Below, one piece after another: positions 52,920 through 63,949 of a stretch of DNA of 64,000 nt (positions within the stretch are counted from its first letter, which is position 1; every line of letters begins with the position of its first letter). Source of the stretch: Chaetoderma sp. LZ-2023a (Eukaryota; Mollusca; Caudofoveata; Chaetodermatida; Chaetodermatidae); assembly GCA_034401795.1 (NCBI GenBank), contig CM067373.1, forward strand, positions 86,399,023-86,463,022, read 5' to 3'. A program made the translations under genes and the position numbers. A model generated the notes under the pieces. The model was not told where the DNA came from. It was given only the letters and a program-made list of their open reading frames with translations, and searched no databases.

Positions 52920-53630
52920 TGCTGATCACAGTGCCGCGTGAACGTCGTGACTGAAGACTGCATGGATGGTGAAAACGTATTTTCAAGGCGGACGCGTGTG
53001 CACACGTGTATACAAAGACGGTTCAATCTCAAGACCAGGTTGTCGTTCGCATTCAGCGAGAAGGGGGTGTATCCGGAATCGCAAGAAGATGCAATTGCTT
53101 TGCGTGCTGAATGCCTGATTACTACTTGGTCGAATATGGAGCAGTTGCGGCTACACAGGAAAAGATAAGTAGCAATAGCATTGATAATATATCTAATGCG
53201 TCTAGTTTTGATTTAAATAATTGAACGCAGCGATTTGCTATGCTTGATTTTCAAAATGAAATACCATTGCTTTCTGCGTCAGAGAGAGAGAGAGAGAGGG
53301 GGGGGGGGGAGGGGGGGGGGGCGGCGGGCAATAATATGCGTGCGCACACAGTAGATCCCAATATGTGCGCCAAATAGCGAAGGTCCAGTTGTTCATATAA
53401 AAAAGTTCTTACGAAAGTTCGAAAGAATCTGTAGCTGTCACCTATGTGCTTAACACTATAAGAGATGGTTACAAGTTACTATTTTTGGCAGACATAATAT
53501 GTCTTCTATAGACAAACCGGAATTTGTTTCTCACGAGATTGAAAAGTTTACTTGAAAAGGGTGCTTTACACAAGCATCAACGGTACCGAATGTGGGTAAT
53601 CCCTTGCAGGCGGCGACTAATAAGTGTGGA
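52920..53630 (+). other. retroelement interior with broken frames
   Basis: Upstream of the RT. At 53420-53630 a broken frame reads VAVTYVLNTIRDGYKLLF and LLEKGALH, matching the segment that precedes the RT in such elements. A GA/G-rich run lies at 53278-53330. Confidence 0.5.
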
Positions 53631-53639
53631 AAGCGGCGT

Positions 53640-53982
53640 TTAGTTTGAGATTGCAAAAGGATAAATCTTGTTTTTCGAAAAATATAAATTCAAATTCGAA
53701 GATATAGCAATTGCTAATCAGTTGTTTGTCTGGGGCAATTGCTTATTTATGTTCGATCTAAAATCAGCCTATCACCATGTGCAATTGTATTTATTTGGGT
53801 CTTTTCAGAACATAGACCGTATTTGGGTGGGGGTCGTGTTACATGGTTGCAAGACAATGAAATTGTGCATTACGTTTTCAGTGTTACCATTTGGCATCGG
53901 CCTATAGGGCCTATATTTACAAAACTGGTTAGAGTTATGGTAACCTATTGTCGCAGTCAAGGTTATTGTATCGCCGTGTAAG
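53640..53982 (+). pseudogene. reverse transcriptase fragment of the split-repeat retroelement
   Basis: KYKFKFEDIAIANQLF, FMFDLKSAYHHV and, after frame changes, FSVLPFG and FTKLVRVMVTYCRSQGYCIA. The pattern KFKxEDL...FxxDLKSxYHH...VLPFGxxxAPxxFTK...WRxxG is that of tyrosine-recombinase retroelements. The sequence ends before the catalytic YxDD, at the LINE insertion. Confidence 0.75.
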
Positions 53983-54039
53983 ACATGGTGGGTGGGGTGG
54001 TGTTAATACATTTCCAGAGGCAGTTGCCGCGAGTAATGA

Positions 54040-55545
54040 TATCAAATGCAGCATTTCAAACTTTGTTGTTGTTGTTGTTGGACGTCGCCCATTTTTTACA
54101 ACCATTATTATTAGACCAATTGTTGTACAGCGCAGTGTATATGTGTTTTGCTATTCTATTTGGAGGCATATCTATAATTTTAAACCAATATTTTAAAATT
54201 CTAATTTCCCTCGCTATTCTTAATGGCATCCTTCCCAGTTCCCCATAAACCATACAATTAGGTGTTGTCTGTTTAATATGAAGTAATTGCTTACAAAAGC
54301 GGAGGTGGCATTTTTAAACATCATACGCCGAATGAAATCCCCAGATTTCGTTACCATAACATAGTATAGGTAAAATAAGTTTATCAAATAGTTGGCACAA
54401 ATGGGCTGGTGTTAAACCTATGAATTGACAACAGTATTTATGTAATGCAAACACTGTTTTTTTAAGCCTGTTCTGCTAAACATCGCTGAGCCTCGAAAAA
54501 TAAACCAGTAGTTGTAATTTATGTGATGCCTAAATATTTAAACCTATTAACTATGCCAACTTCCCTATTGCCATACCACGACTTGTCTCCTTTACTAAGA
54601 CATAATCCCCTCCTAAACACCAAAGAAATATTTTCTCCACATTAACCCGTTAATCGCCACCTATTGCAGTAATCGAATAAAATATCCAGACCCATCTGCA
54701 ATCCTTTTCTACTTTCTGACAGAATGATTATCTCATCCGCATATAGAATTAAAAATAATTTAATAAATATCAGATCAATGCCCTCCCCACTTTTATCATT
54801 AAAATATTTTTCTAAATCATTCAAATACATTGCGAATAAAAACGGCGACAGACTTCCCCCTTGACGAACCCCCATATTGCATTCAAAACTGTCTGAGAGC
54901 GTAGAATTTACCTGAACACGTTTTTATGTCTTCATACGTTGACATTATAATATTAATGATATTTCCTTTTACATTTAACTTTATTAATTTGTACCACAAA
55001 AAGTCTCGAACTACATAATCAAAAGCTTTTGTAAAATCCACAAGTGCAATATAATTTCTTTCCCTTATTCAAAATGTTTCATATCAAGCCATGCATAACG
55101 AATATATTGTCGATTGTACTGAGACCGGCCCTAGAACCAGCCTGTGCTGCTACATATACAGCGTTTATATCTGCCCAGTCATTATTCAGACGATTATTGA
55201 GAACCTTCGTGAATAATTTGCCAAGACAGCTCAATAACGTAATACCATGATAATTTTGTAGGCCCCCTACACCGTTTACATTGCTTCTTTTGTGAAGCGG
55301 TATTAGAATTCCCTCTGACCAAATTCTGGGAAATATTTCGCTTTTAAAAATGCCATTAAAAAGTATTGCAATATATGGTAAAAGTATTTCAATTCCATTT
55401 TTATAAAATTCACTTATCATCAAATCTGGCCCAGGGCTTTTACCATTATTGAGCTGCTGTATGGGTCTTGGTATCTCTATTTCTGAAATTTCTTTTTTAA
55501 CTCGTCGAATACTACTTGTAGGCCTACTTCACTTGTTTGGTAGTC
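54040..55545 (-). pseudogene. LINE reverse transcriptase fragment
   Basis: Read on the minus strand: NNGKSPGPDLMISEFYKNG, PLHKRSNVNGVGGLQNYHGI, TLLSCLGKLFTKVLNNRL, then GVRQGGSLSPFLFAMYLNDL and ILYADEIIILS where FADD/YADD is expected (the second Asp is Glu), a KYLGIT-like block and the C-terminal MVYGELGRMPLRIAREIRIL. Truncated at the 5' side (no endonuclease), with stops and shifts. It interrupts the retroelement RT. Confidence 0.8.
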
Positions 55546-55639
55546 ACGCATGTTATAGTCTTAATTACCTGTAATGAAAAGTTCAGACAGTCGCATTTAT
55601 GTAATGCATGTTTGGTAGCGTACATTGTTGGAAAGACAG

Positions 55640-56260
55640 TTTTCGTGTAAACGGTCAGTGGGCCGCGTGTAAGTTTGAAGAGGATGTGTTTGTACATTTG
55701 CCTTCAATCAAGGTCAAATTGGGAAAGTCTGTTAAAGATAGACAGCGATAATTTAAACGAAACATGTGTTCTGGTTCGAGAATACTTAAATCAAAAGATG
55801 TTGAATTTTCATGTTACATCGACGCTGTTGGGTCAGGTCATGATGGTTGGTTATTGTTGAGAATGGTAGATTTGATCTTATGAGTCTCTGGTCAATTGAC
55901 GAATAGAGTATGAGCTCCATTTGGAGATAACTCGAGGCAGTTGCAAGAGTTCTGAATGCCAACAAAGTATATTTTGTATAACCAGTTGGTGCAGTGTTTA
56001 CAGGTAACAACTATGTTATAACGATTCGTCAGGCCGGTAGCAAAGCGTCGCATTTGCACGAGAAAGCGCTAGAGATTTATGACAGTTGTCAAAGATCTGG
56101 CATTGGGCCTTTGCCTGTGTGGATACCTAGAGGGTAGAATAATCGAGCGGATTATGTTGAGTAAATGTGGAGATTGTGACGACTTGCTTTTATGGACTTT
56201 GTGTTTGATCCACATACTACTGGCAATTTTGCAAGCGACTAAAATTGCAAGTGTATGCAT
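55640..56260 (+). pseudogene. RNase H region of the split-repeat retroelement
   Basis: Pieces in changing frames: NWESLLKIDSDNLNE, RELLKFKMLNFHVTSTLLGQ-like order with the duplex-binding block, RQAGSKASHLHEKALEIYDS and CGDCDDLLLW near 56040-56200. The order matches the RNase H to linker region of such elements. Degenerate. Confidence 0.5.
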
Positions 56261-56639
56261 TTTAACTCTGTAACGGTCGCTTGAGGAAACTGAAGATACT
56301 TGCACATTTGTGCAGTCCTGGGGGAACGATCATTATTGGGTCATGCCTCCACCACATTTGCCCATTTTATATTTAAAAAACTCGAAGCTGAATGGTATGC
56401 GCCAGATTTGCCAATGTTATCCACTACTCGCGTTTAATTTCACAAGGTAGTGAAAGGATGCATCGTTTAGAAATGCTAATGGTACAATTATTAAAGGTAG
56501 ATGTAATGTAATACAGTTCATTCCCTTTTTCCTTCCAGAGTCCCAGGTATACGTTTGCTTAAATGTATGTTAACGTTATTATCATTTTTTGACAGGATCG
56601 TACCTAAATGATAGAAGCCACCGTATGTGCGAGTGACAC

Positions 56640-57130
56640 TGAACTACATCGCATCGCAGGCATCTTACCACCAAGAAGCATTAGGTATATTTTGTGAAAA
56701 ATGAAGCAGTTTGCGAAGGACAGAGGTCAATTATCGCCAATGCCAGGTAATGCAATATATGTGGCATTGTATTTGACCAGGATAATTGACGGGGACTCTT
56801 CTTGGATAGCGAGCCAGATACCAAGTCAGTTGTCAAGACGATATGCGGTCAGCGTTAATCAAGCTGTGCCAAAAGTGTAATGAATTCTAACGATGTATTG
56901 ATTTTCAGAGGCCTTACCGCAATGCTTTTGTTTGTGTGGATTCATGACCACTAAGTTACACAAAAGCCAGAGGTTATTGTATGGCCATTATTAGGTCAGA
57001 ATCCGTATTTAGTGAGTGGTGGCAAATGGGAAAGTCGCCGATTGTTGTTGGAAACGCCATAGTAGGTGGTACGGCGAAACTGGCAAAGTTGTCAACGTTG
57101 CGATTCGCTGGAAAGCATGTTAGCGGTGTG
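56640..57130 (+). pseudogene. tyrosine recombinase trace
   Basis: KQFAKDRGQLSPMPGNAIYV then ALYLTRIIDGDSSWIASQIP resemble the N-terminal core-binding domain (x-F-A-K-x-K-G...P-A...VALYLTHL). No catalytic Arg, HxxR or Tyr block can be found, so the catalytic domain is lost. Confidence 0.5.
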
Positions 57131-57485
57131 CCAGACTACGGCTTATGAATCAAATGTGTTTCACATTTTATTTGTCCTAAGGTAGCTCGTATTTAAGAAT
57201 TTTCGAGATAATTCCTCGCGATCGAGCTCTTTCTAATAGAACTATTATTCCATCAAATACCTGATGTAACCTTACATCTTTGTCTTTTGTGTGTCTGCGA
57301 GTGTGTGCGTGCGGTTTTTTCGTACATGTCCATGGAGATTTTCCTTATCTTAGCGATCGGGTTATTTAAATAATAAACATCATAATTTTAGTTATTTGAA
57401 GATAAACGTCATGAGCTTTCTGTTTGAATCTGAATAGATCTGAGGAGTTTCTTAAACGACGATTTCCCTATCTTTGTAATTTTTC

Positions 57486-57556
57486 TACGGCGGCTGACTA
57501 AGTAAAGCAAAACTGTTGTTTTGTCATTTGTGCATAGGCCTATAGGTTAGGAGAGG
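57486..57556 (+). repeat. terminal repeat B1
   Basis: CGGCGGCTGACTAAGTAAAG to TAGGCCTATAGGTTAGGAGAG (first and last parts), matched at 58138. Confidence 0.85.
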
Positions 57557-57557
57557 C

Positions 57558-57742
57558 ATATAATTGTTGACGTTTCGACAGTATAGTCAATAATTACTGT
57601 CTACGTTTCGGCTTGGGGCCTGAGTGAGTGTGGACACCGGTGTTGGTCACCGTTGGTTACCGTGTATACACGGACGTTTTGGTAACGAGTTTAGTCATTC
57701 TACGGTCAGTCGCCGGAGTGTCAAAAAGTTTGATTAGTAATA
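57558..57742 (+). repeat. terminal repeat A2
   Basis: Second copy of A1; directly follows B1. Confidence 0.85.
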
Positions 57743-58137
57743 TTTTATTGTATATGATGTTTTGAGAATTTTAAGGGCAAGGATTTGTAATCAAGATTCA
57801 AGATTCTTTATTTCCATATCGGTAAATAGTTCAACAATTCAATACAGGCATCCACCAAAAGGCAAGGCCTATGATGCGGTGGACCCGTGATTGGTGGTGT
57901 ATCATGTGGTTTGAAATAGTAAGTTCTGCGCGGAAAGTATTTTGCTTATATTTTTCAGGATGGAGTCCTGCCATCAGGATGGAGTCCGTCGTCCTACCGG
58001 AGGTGTGCTATATGTCAATGAGAGCTACGGACACAGGTTTCCGGAACCAGCCATCCAGTTTTTCCTGGGCGTCTAGCACACCTATGAAGGTTAACGTAGT
58101 TACATTTGTAACTATTTTCAATTGGAAATTATTAAAC
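57743..58137. other. segment between A2 and B2, possible insertion
   Basis: Contains ATTCAAGATTCTTTATTTCC, which looks like a retroposon 3' end, and CAGGATGGAGTCC twice. A2 and B2 would be expected to lie next to each other. Confidence 0.35.
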
Positions 58138-58208
58138 TACAGCGGCTGACTATGTAAAGCAAAGCTGTTGTCTTGTCATTTGTGCATAGGCCTATAGGGT
58201 AGGAGAGA
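58138..58208 (+). repeat. terminal repeat B2, right end of the retroelement
   Basis: Matches B1 with few changes, up to AGGAGAG. Confidence 0.8.
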
Positions 58209-58249
58209 CTGAATATTATATTGAAACGTACCATCTGGTTAAGAACAAA

Positions 58250-58850
58250 TTGCGTTTAAAAGGATTTCAAGACTATAGAAAATCGACGATAACCGCCGGA
58301 AAATTGACCAATCAAATTTATGTATATAGGTTTGAATCTCTAATACACTAGGGTCCTTCCAGCCAAGTTTGGTCGTCGTCGACACACTAGTTAATGAGTA
58401 GCAAGTGGTCTTTTTACCGATTTCCAGGGCATTTTCAGAAAATCAGACGGCCGCCGGAAAATTGACCACGCAAATTGCTCATTAGATGTGAAGCCATAGG
58501 ACCCGTCCATCCAAGTTTCGTTGAGATAGGGCCATAATGTGTTAAGAAGTAGCATTTTACAGTATTTTAGAAAAACGGGAAAATTCAAGATGACCACCAA
58601 TCAAAATTCAGTGTATATGTTTGGAGCATCAAAATTCAGTGTATATGTTTGGAGGGCTACCGTCATGGTCATTCCGGCCAAGTTTGACTGAAATCGTCCA
58701 ATCGATTAATCTTTTTACCGATTTCCTAGACAATATCAGTGGTAAATTGTTAAGGATAATATTCTGTTGGCCTGTACATGGATATCCATCCCGCAAGACA
58801 CCTGAAAATGTCAATTTTGACTGGCTTGCATGGTCATCTAAGTAGTAAAA
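58250..58850 (+). repeat. HC core repeats with a P1 fragment
   Basis: Units with AAAATTGACCA(A/C)(T/G)CAAATT and AGTTTGGTCG/AGTTTCGTTG blocks. A half P1 core (AGTGGTAAATTGTTAAGGAT) is at 58740-58790. Confidence 0.6.
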
Positions 58851-58924
58851 CGTCTGCAGGGTTAGACACATGTCTTCTGAAAATAGGTATTTTACCCCTT
58901 CCTTGAGACTATTATCCCTGTAGT

Positions 58925-59480
58925 CTACTAAATGGAGGAATCCGATATGCACTCAAGTATGACGTAATACTCAATTATGCAACATGTAAGCTGACATCAC
59001 AATACATAGCAATGAAATACTGCGCCATGAACATTGAAAAGCCTGTCAAGTGTACGAATTGTGTCTTTGGTGGATTTACTATTTAATAAGCACTGTTGAA
59101 TATGTTGGAACTAATTTGACTGGACGCACGCAGATTTGGATTAAGGCAAAGGCTAGCGGGGTTAAAGCCCTAGGGCATCGAAAAATAAGTGACCCAATTC
59201 AAAGCAGGTATCGCATTTTATCCAATTGAACCTGTATAATCTCAGCATCTCACGTAAACTGTTGAATATTTTGAAACCGATTTGACTGGAAGCGTGTGCT
59301 GCCTTATTAAGTATCATAGCCATACAATTCGTACACGACAGATTTAAAGTTCATGATTGACTTAGCTACGTTATTCATCACGCATTTTGATTCTGACGTC
59401 AGCCCATGTGATGTAATTCGTTGTGACGTTATATACTTGACAATTGAGTGACAGTTTGGATTCATCCATTGAAGGACAAC
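58925..59480. repeat. two P2 left halves in inverted orientation
   Basis: The left arm of P2 runs forward to GTTGAATATGTTGGAACTAA (59090-59115) and again backward from GTTGAATATTTTGAAACCGA (59255) to CAAGTATATAACGTCACAAC-like and GATTCATCCATT (59475). Together they form an inverted repeat of about 200 bp arms with a ~135 bp spacer. Confidence 0.7.
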
Positions 59481-60205
59481 ATTAGGAACAATAGGAGACG
59501 GACAGCGAGCATATAGAATTTCATAAATTGATCCTCGTTCATTCTCGCACAAAGAACTTTACTTTCTCAATGTGTTAGTGATGGCTGCATTGTAACCAAA
59601 AGCTCTGTTGGCGAGATTTGCATGCCCAAATTGTGTTAGCGTGGATATTGCATCTTTAGGGGTGGAATAATGAGAAAATCATAAGGCTCACATTTTTCGA
59701 CACCATTAAGCACTGTTTTGGGACAAATCCATGATGGTCACTAGCCCAAAATTTTGATAATTTTGGTGTCTATTGTCTTAAAGTTACAAGATTTAAGCTT
59801 CACGGCCTCTAATATTGAGAATTAGTTGGTTTTACTGTCAAATGTATTCTTCTGTAATGTGCTGAATTAATTACTCAACGTTTTGAAAAGTTTAAAAGTT
59901 AGGGCCTAATTATCATCTTTTTCGTTAAGAGATAAGGAATGCAGCGACTACGTAGCAGTACTACCATTCCAATTGCCTTCGCGCAGCTCAGCGAACGTGT
60001 CCGCAAATTTCTAATATTAATGAATCTATGATCAAGCAACTTTGTGACGCCCAATCGCGCATGTCTCTTCATGGTTCTGTCAGTTGAATGTGCCATTCTC
60101 AATATGAACCACATAAATAATGAGTTGTCTCTGTTGAAGTATCACCACCTTGAGTTCTGGTGGCACTTCAAAAGTACCTCATTCTCCCAATGAAGCAAAG
60201 GGTCA
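59481..60205. other. no gene seen
   Basis: AT-rich with short frames only. Confidence 0.4.
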
Positions 60206-60569
60206 CGTTGTATAGCTCAGTGAGTTAAGCAAGCCTATCTAAAGTGTCTGCTTTTCGACTGATCCGCCATCAGCAGGGAAAGGCAAGAGGCAAGAGAGAA
60301 GAAAACAGTGGACAAGCATGCATTATTTCTTGGAACTGGCGACTCAAACATCCTCAAACATCTAGAAACGCACCGAGCATGGCATGCACAATACACATAG
60401 GTGTATCACCGTTTGTTTGAGACTGGTTGAAAATAAGGGGTCGATCCCACTTGCTGTGAACAATATCGACATGTTGGAGGACAAAATATGGCCAGAATAC
60501 TTTCCATGCATGATGCCATAGTTGTCCTCAACCAATAGAAGGATGAAGATGCAGAGTTGGCCCAACTGA

Positions 60570-60705
60570 AGCGCCTGACCGGGAAATGGACAAAATACCG
60601 TGAGATAGACATGCTCGAGCAGGTGCAAGCAGTTGGCAGGCAAAAGTGTAGAGCATTGTTGTGCTCGCATCACTTTACAGGGGCAGATTGGGGATGTAAG
60701 TTTGT
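60570..60705 (+). pseudogene. fragment of an uncharacterised transposon-associated domain
   Basis: KYREIDMLEQVQAVGRQKCR, ALLCSHHFTGADWGCKFVGV. A pattern of this kind (AL..HxxTGxDxxxxFxGxxK) recurs in unnamed proteins linked to invertebrate mobile DNA. Only this block is present; the frame is open to 60778 without further similarity. Confidence 0.35.
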
Positions 60706-60778
60706 CGGAGTCTCTTGTTTAATTAAGGTTGTCATCCTCGCAGCTGCAAATGTCTGTGGGGGTAGCAATTGCCACTAA

Positions 60779-61185
60779 TATTTGATCTGTCTAATCTAGT
60801 TGCGTGGATTTTGGAGAGAAGGCAGAAGCGATCAGTCTTTGGCAGGTTGGGGAGAAGTTGCACATTCATTGAGGGTTTCATTTCCTTGTAGTGAACTAGT
60901 TGGCCCATTCTTTTTTTAGCATTCCGATGTGAAGTGGTGTTTTGTCAGAGTGTTTCATGTAGAATTTTCATCTGAAAATTGTTTTAGAGCTTCAAATATG
61001 TAGTCCCATTTGTTTTGAACCATTGTGACCCGCTTTGATGATCGTAGCCGGTTTGCTACAAATGGCCGTGATCACATTTTCTCCTCCATTGAGGTGTTAC
61101 CTTTAGTTTTAAACCTGGATTGTCTATGAAAATTCACTTCTTTTAGAATGACAATTAATGATTGCTAAAGTCACCCCCATTCCTC
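60779..61185. other. no gene seen
   Basis: Short frames, no repeats recognised. Confidence 0.4.
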
Positions 61186-61189
61186 CAAG

Positions 61190-61565
61190 CACAACCTCCT
61201 ACACAAAATTGGTAAAGTTCCCTTTAATAGAACTCGGCTTATCATAGGGAAACCTAATAGGTTATTAATTGAGCTACAATGACCGTGACCTTTGTTACCT
61301 CAGAACGCGAAGAAACCATGCGCCAAGATTGGTAAGGATCCCTTTAATAGAACTCAATTTATCATCCGGAAACGCAATATTACATCATTAATTAAGTCAC
61401 TGTGACCTTGACCCCAACATCGATAGGGTTATTCAGACCACCAAGGATAAGCTCCCACGCAAGATTGGTAATGATCCCTTGAATAGAACCCAAACTATCA
61501 TCCGTAAACGCCATACTACATCATTAATTAGGTCACCATGATCTTGAGCACAAAATAATAAAGGT
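61190..61565. repeat. diverged tandem repeat, three units of ~125-135 bp
   Basis: AAATTGGTAAAGTTCCCTTT (61201), AGATTGGTAAGGATCCCTTT (61326) and AGATTGGTAATGATCCCTTG (61462), each followed by AATAGAAC, TTATCATCCG-type and ATCATTAATTAG blocks. Confidence 0.75.
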
Positions 61566-61699
61566 GTTATGTTGGTGGCTGCTGTTTTAAAAGAAGTGTG
61601 TTCTTAGATGCAATCTGAAAAGCCCAACTTGTTCTGCAGAAAAATTGATCAACAATTTCTTTTTAAGCTATTCAAATCGTACCATTTTAGGCTCCCTCA

Positions 61700-62340
61700 C
61701 TTCAGACAAACTTCGTTACAATTGGCAGAATGGTTACTTAGGAGTAGTGAAAATTGATTTTCTGAACGTTTCGGGAAATCCAAGCTGGCCACCAGAACAA
61801 GAGGCAAAAGAGCACTAGCGATCACCTGGACCACAAGCATTTGAACAATTAGCATTTGAACATGATATTTTAATTCAGCGGCCACTCTATATATCCTAGA
61901 TGTAAAAAATAGATTCGACATAGAGCAATCAGAGCTTGCAGATCCTCAGCCTCCCATTTTTAACACATTGTAAAAGATTTTCTGATTTTCTGAATTTTTA
62001 GTTTTTCTGAATCTTTACAGATCATATCCAAAGTTGTGACATTGTAGTGTATACTCACACCATTTCCTGTGTTAAAATTTAAACCAAATCACACAAGTAT
62101 TTTCCGAGATCTCCACAGACCGAGAATGTGACCTGATCTGGATCTAGCTTCTTTTAGCCAGATCACGACCAACGTCTGCAAAACCTCTTGCATATGGAAA
62201 GATCATTCGTTGTGCTAAAATCTGAGCCAAATCAGATCAGTACATTTTGAGATACAGCTCCGGACAGACAGACAGACAGATGAATGGATGACCGAACAGA
62301 CAGACGCCCAATCGCAAAACGCTCTTCTCCTTACAGAGTG
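61700..62340. repeat. dispersed repeat shared with 24.25-24.62 kb
   Basis: See 24250. Preceded by HC-like AAGAGGCAAAAGAGCACTAG + CGATCACCTGGACC and followed by a (GACA)n run at about 62262-62280. Confidence 0.65.
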
Positions 62341-62605
62341 AGGGTAATAAGACAAACACATATCTGACAGTTGAACTTATCACAGGCTTCGCAGAGAAAG
62401 CAGTGTATTTTCTATTTAGTGACTGCTGCAATCCATCGATAGGTCTCGATAAACAAATATTATTATTAACCTACTTCTTTCAATTCATCCTATAATTTGT
62501 TTTTGTGAGAGTCCATGCCGAATTTGATATTTTTTAGTCGCAAGGTGCGACGTTAGTATTTTATCTGAGGCCAAACATATTTATGATTTTCCACTGATTG
62601 TTCCA
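62341..62605. other. spacer, no gene seen
   Basis: AT-rich. Confidence 0.4.
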
Positions 62606-62607
62606 TA

Positions 62608-63795
62608 AATACAAGAGGCCCAAGGGCCTGTGGCGCTCACCTGGACCATTAGCATTTGAACCATTTGCATTTAAACAGATATGATGGATAATTTTCGGAA
62701 AATCCTAAATGGCCATCAAAAAAATTGGCCAATCAAAATTCTGTATATATGTACGTTTTGACGTCTACCCACCTAGGGTCCTTTCAGCCGAGTTTGATTG
62801 AGATCTGCCAAGCTGTTAATGAGGTGTATGTAGGCTTTTAACTGATTTACCAACACTTTTCGAAAATCCAAGATGGCCACCAAAGGGTTGACCTATTAAA
62901 ATTCTGCACACAAGATATGAAGCCTCCCACCATAGGGTCCTTTCATCCAAGGCTGGTTGAAATTGCCAAGTAGAATGAGAAGTAGCATTTTAAATGATAT
63001 CCGGTAAATTTGGTTAAAATTCAAGATTTTCACCAAGAAATTTAACAATCAAATAAATGGTCTGAAATGTACAGTCATAGGGGCCTTCCAGCCAAACTAG
63101 GTTGAAATCCGCCAAGCAGTTAATGAGGAGAATTTCTGGTAATATTTTTTACAAAATCTACGATCACCCAAAAAATGGATCAATCAAAATTTTGAATATA
63201 ATTTCTAGAACCTACAAACATAGAATGCATCTAGTCAAATTTGGTTTAAATATGTCAAGCAGCTAAGGAGTAGTATTTTGACCATTTCCGGTAGATTTTT
63301 AATAAAATCTCATATTTTTAGCCAAAAAATTGATCAATAAAAATTCTGAAAAGATGTTCTAGAGCGTACCACCATAGACTCCATCTAGCCAAATTTGGGT
63401 GAAATATGTCAAGCAGCCATGGAATTTCTGGTAATATTTTTTACAAAATCTACGATCACCCAAAAAATTAATCAATCAAAATTCTGAACAGGCATTCTAG
63501 AGCCTACCACCATAAGATGCATCTAGTTAAATTTGGTTGAAATATGTCAAGCAGTTAAGGAGTAGTATTTTGACCATTTCCGGTAGAGTTTTCATAAACT
63601 CTTAAGATTTTCACCCAAAAAATTGAACAATCAAGATTCTGAAAAGAAATCTGGAGGGTACCAGTATAGGATCCTTTCTGCCAAATTTGCTTGAAATCGG
63701 TCAAGCCATTAAGGAGAAAAAGTGATTTGATGGACGGATGACAGGCGGCTGCCATGGCATAAGCTCACTTGGCGTTTCAGGCCAGGTGCTAATAA
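62608..63795 (-). mobile_element. HC element, complete, seven ~150 bp cores
   Basis: Reverse orientation relative to 30231: it begins ACAAGAGGCCCAAGGGCCTG and ends GCATAAGCTCACTTGGCGTTTCAGGCCAGGTGCTAA (ends only quoted in pieces elsewhere). Core phrase AAAAATTG(A/G)(C/T)CAATCAAAATTCTG recurs near 62712, 62873, 63027, 63165, 63310, 63455 and 63607, i.e. about every 150 bp. No coding. Confidence 0.75.
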
Positions 63796-63949
63796 TACTT
63801 CCCTTAATTGAGAAACTTACGTTCTCACAAGTTTCCAGAAAAACAACAAATAACAATAACAAATATCAGTGACTGGGGCCGGAGACTATGCATAAAATTT
63901 AGTATATATACATGTAGCAATTATACACCAAAACTGTTATATTATAGAT

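Larger units (their letters stand above)
50748..58208 (+). mobile_element. degenerate tyrosine-recombinase retroelement with split direct repeats (Ngaro-like)
   Basis: A1 (50748-50925) recurs as A2 (57558-57742); B1 (57486-57556) recurs as B2 (58138-58208). B1 abuts A2, giving the order A1 - internal - B1 A2 - B2, the split-direct-repeat layout of Ngaro/PAT-type elements. Internal remains: RT with LFMFDLKSAYHHV and FSVLPFGIG (53.6-53.98 kb), RNase H (about 55.7-56.25 kb, HLHEKALEIYDSCQRSG and WIP), and a recombinase core-binding trace QFAKDRGQLSPMPGNAIYVA then LYLTRIIDG (about 56.7 kb). A Tc1 transposon and a LINE piece are nested inside. All frames are broken. A ~400 bp segment separates A2 and B2 and may be another insertion. 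Confidence 0.75.

Noticed and set aside
60205-60290. tRNA-like TATAGCTCAGTGAGTTAAGC
   Set aside because: An A-box-like match only. The B box is poor (TTTTCGACTGATCC) and no cloverleaf can be drawn, so at most a SINE relic.
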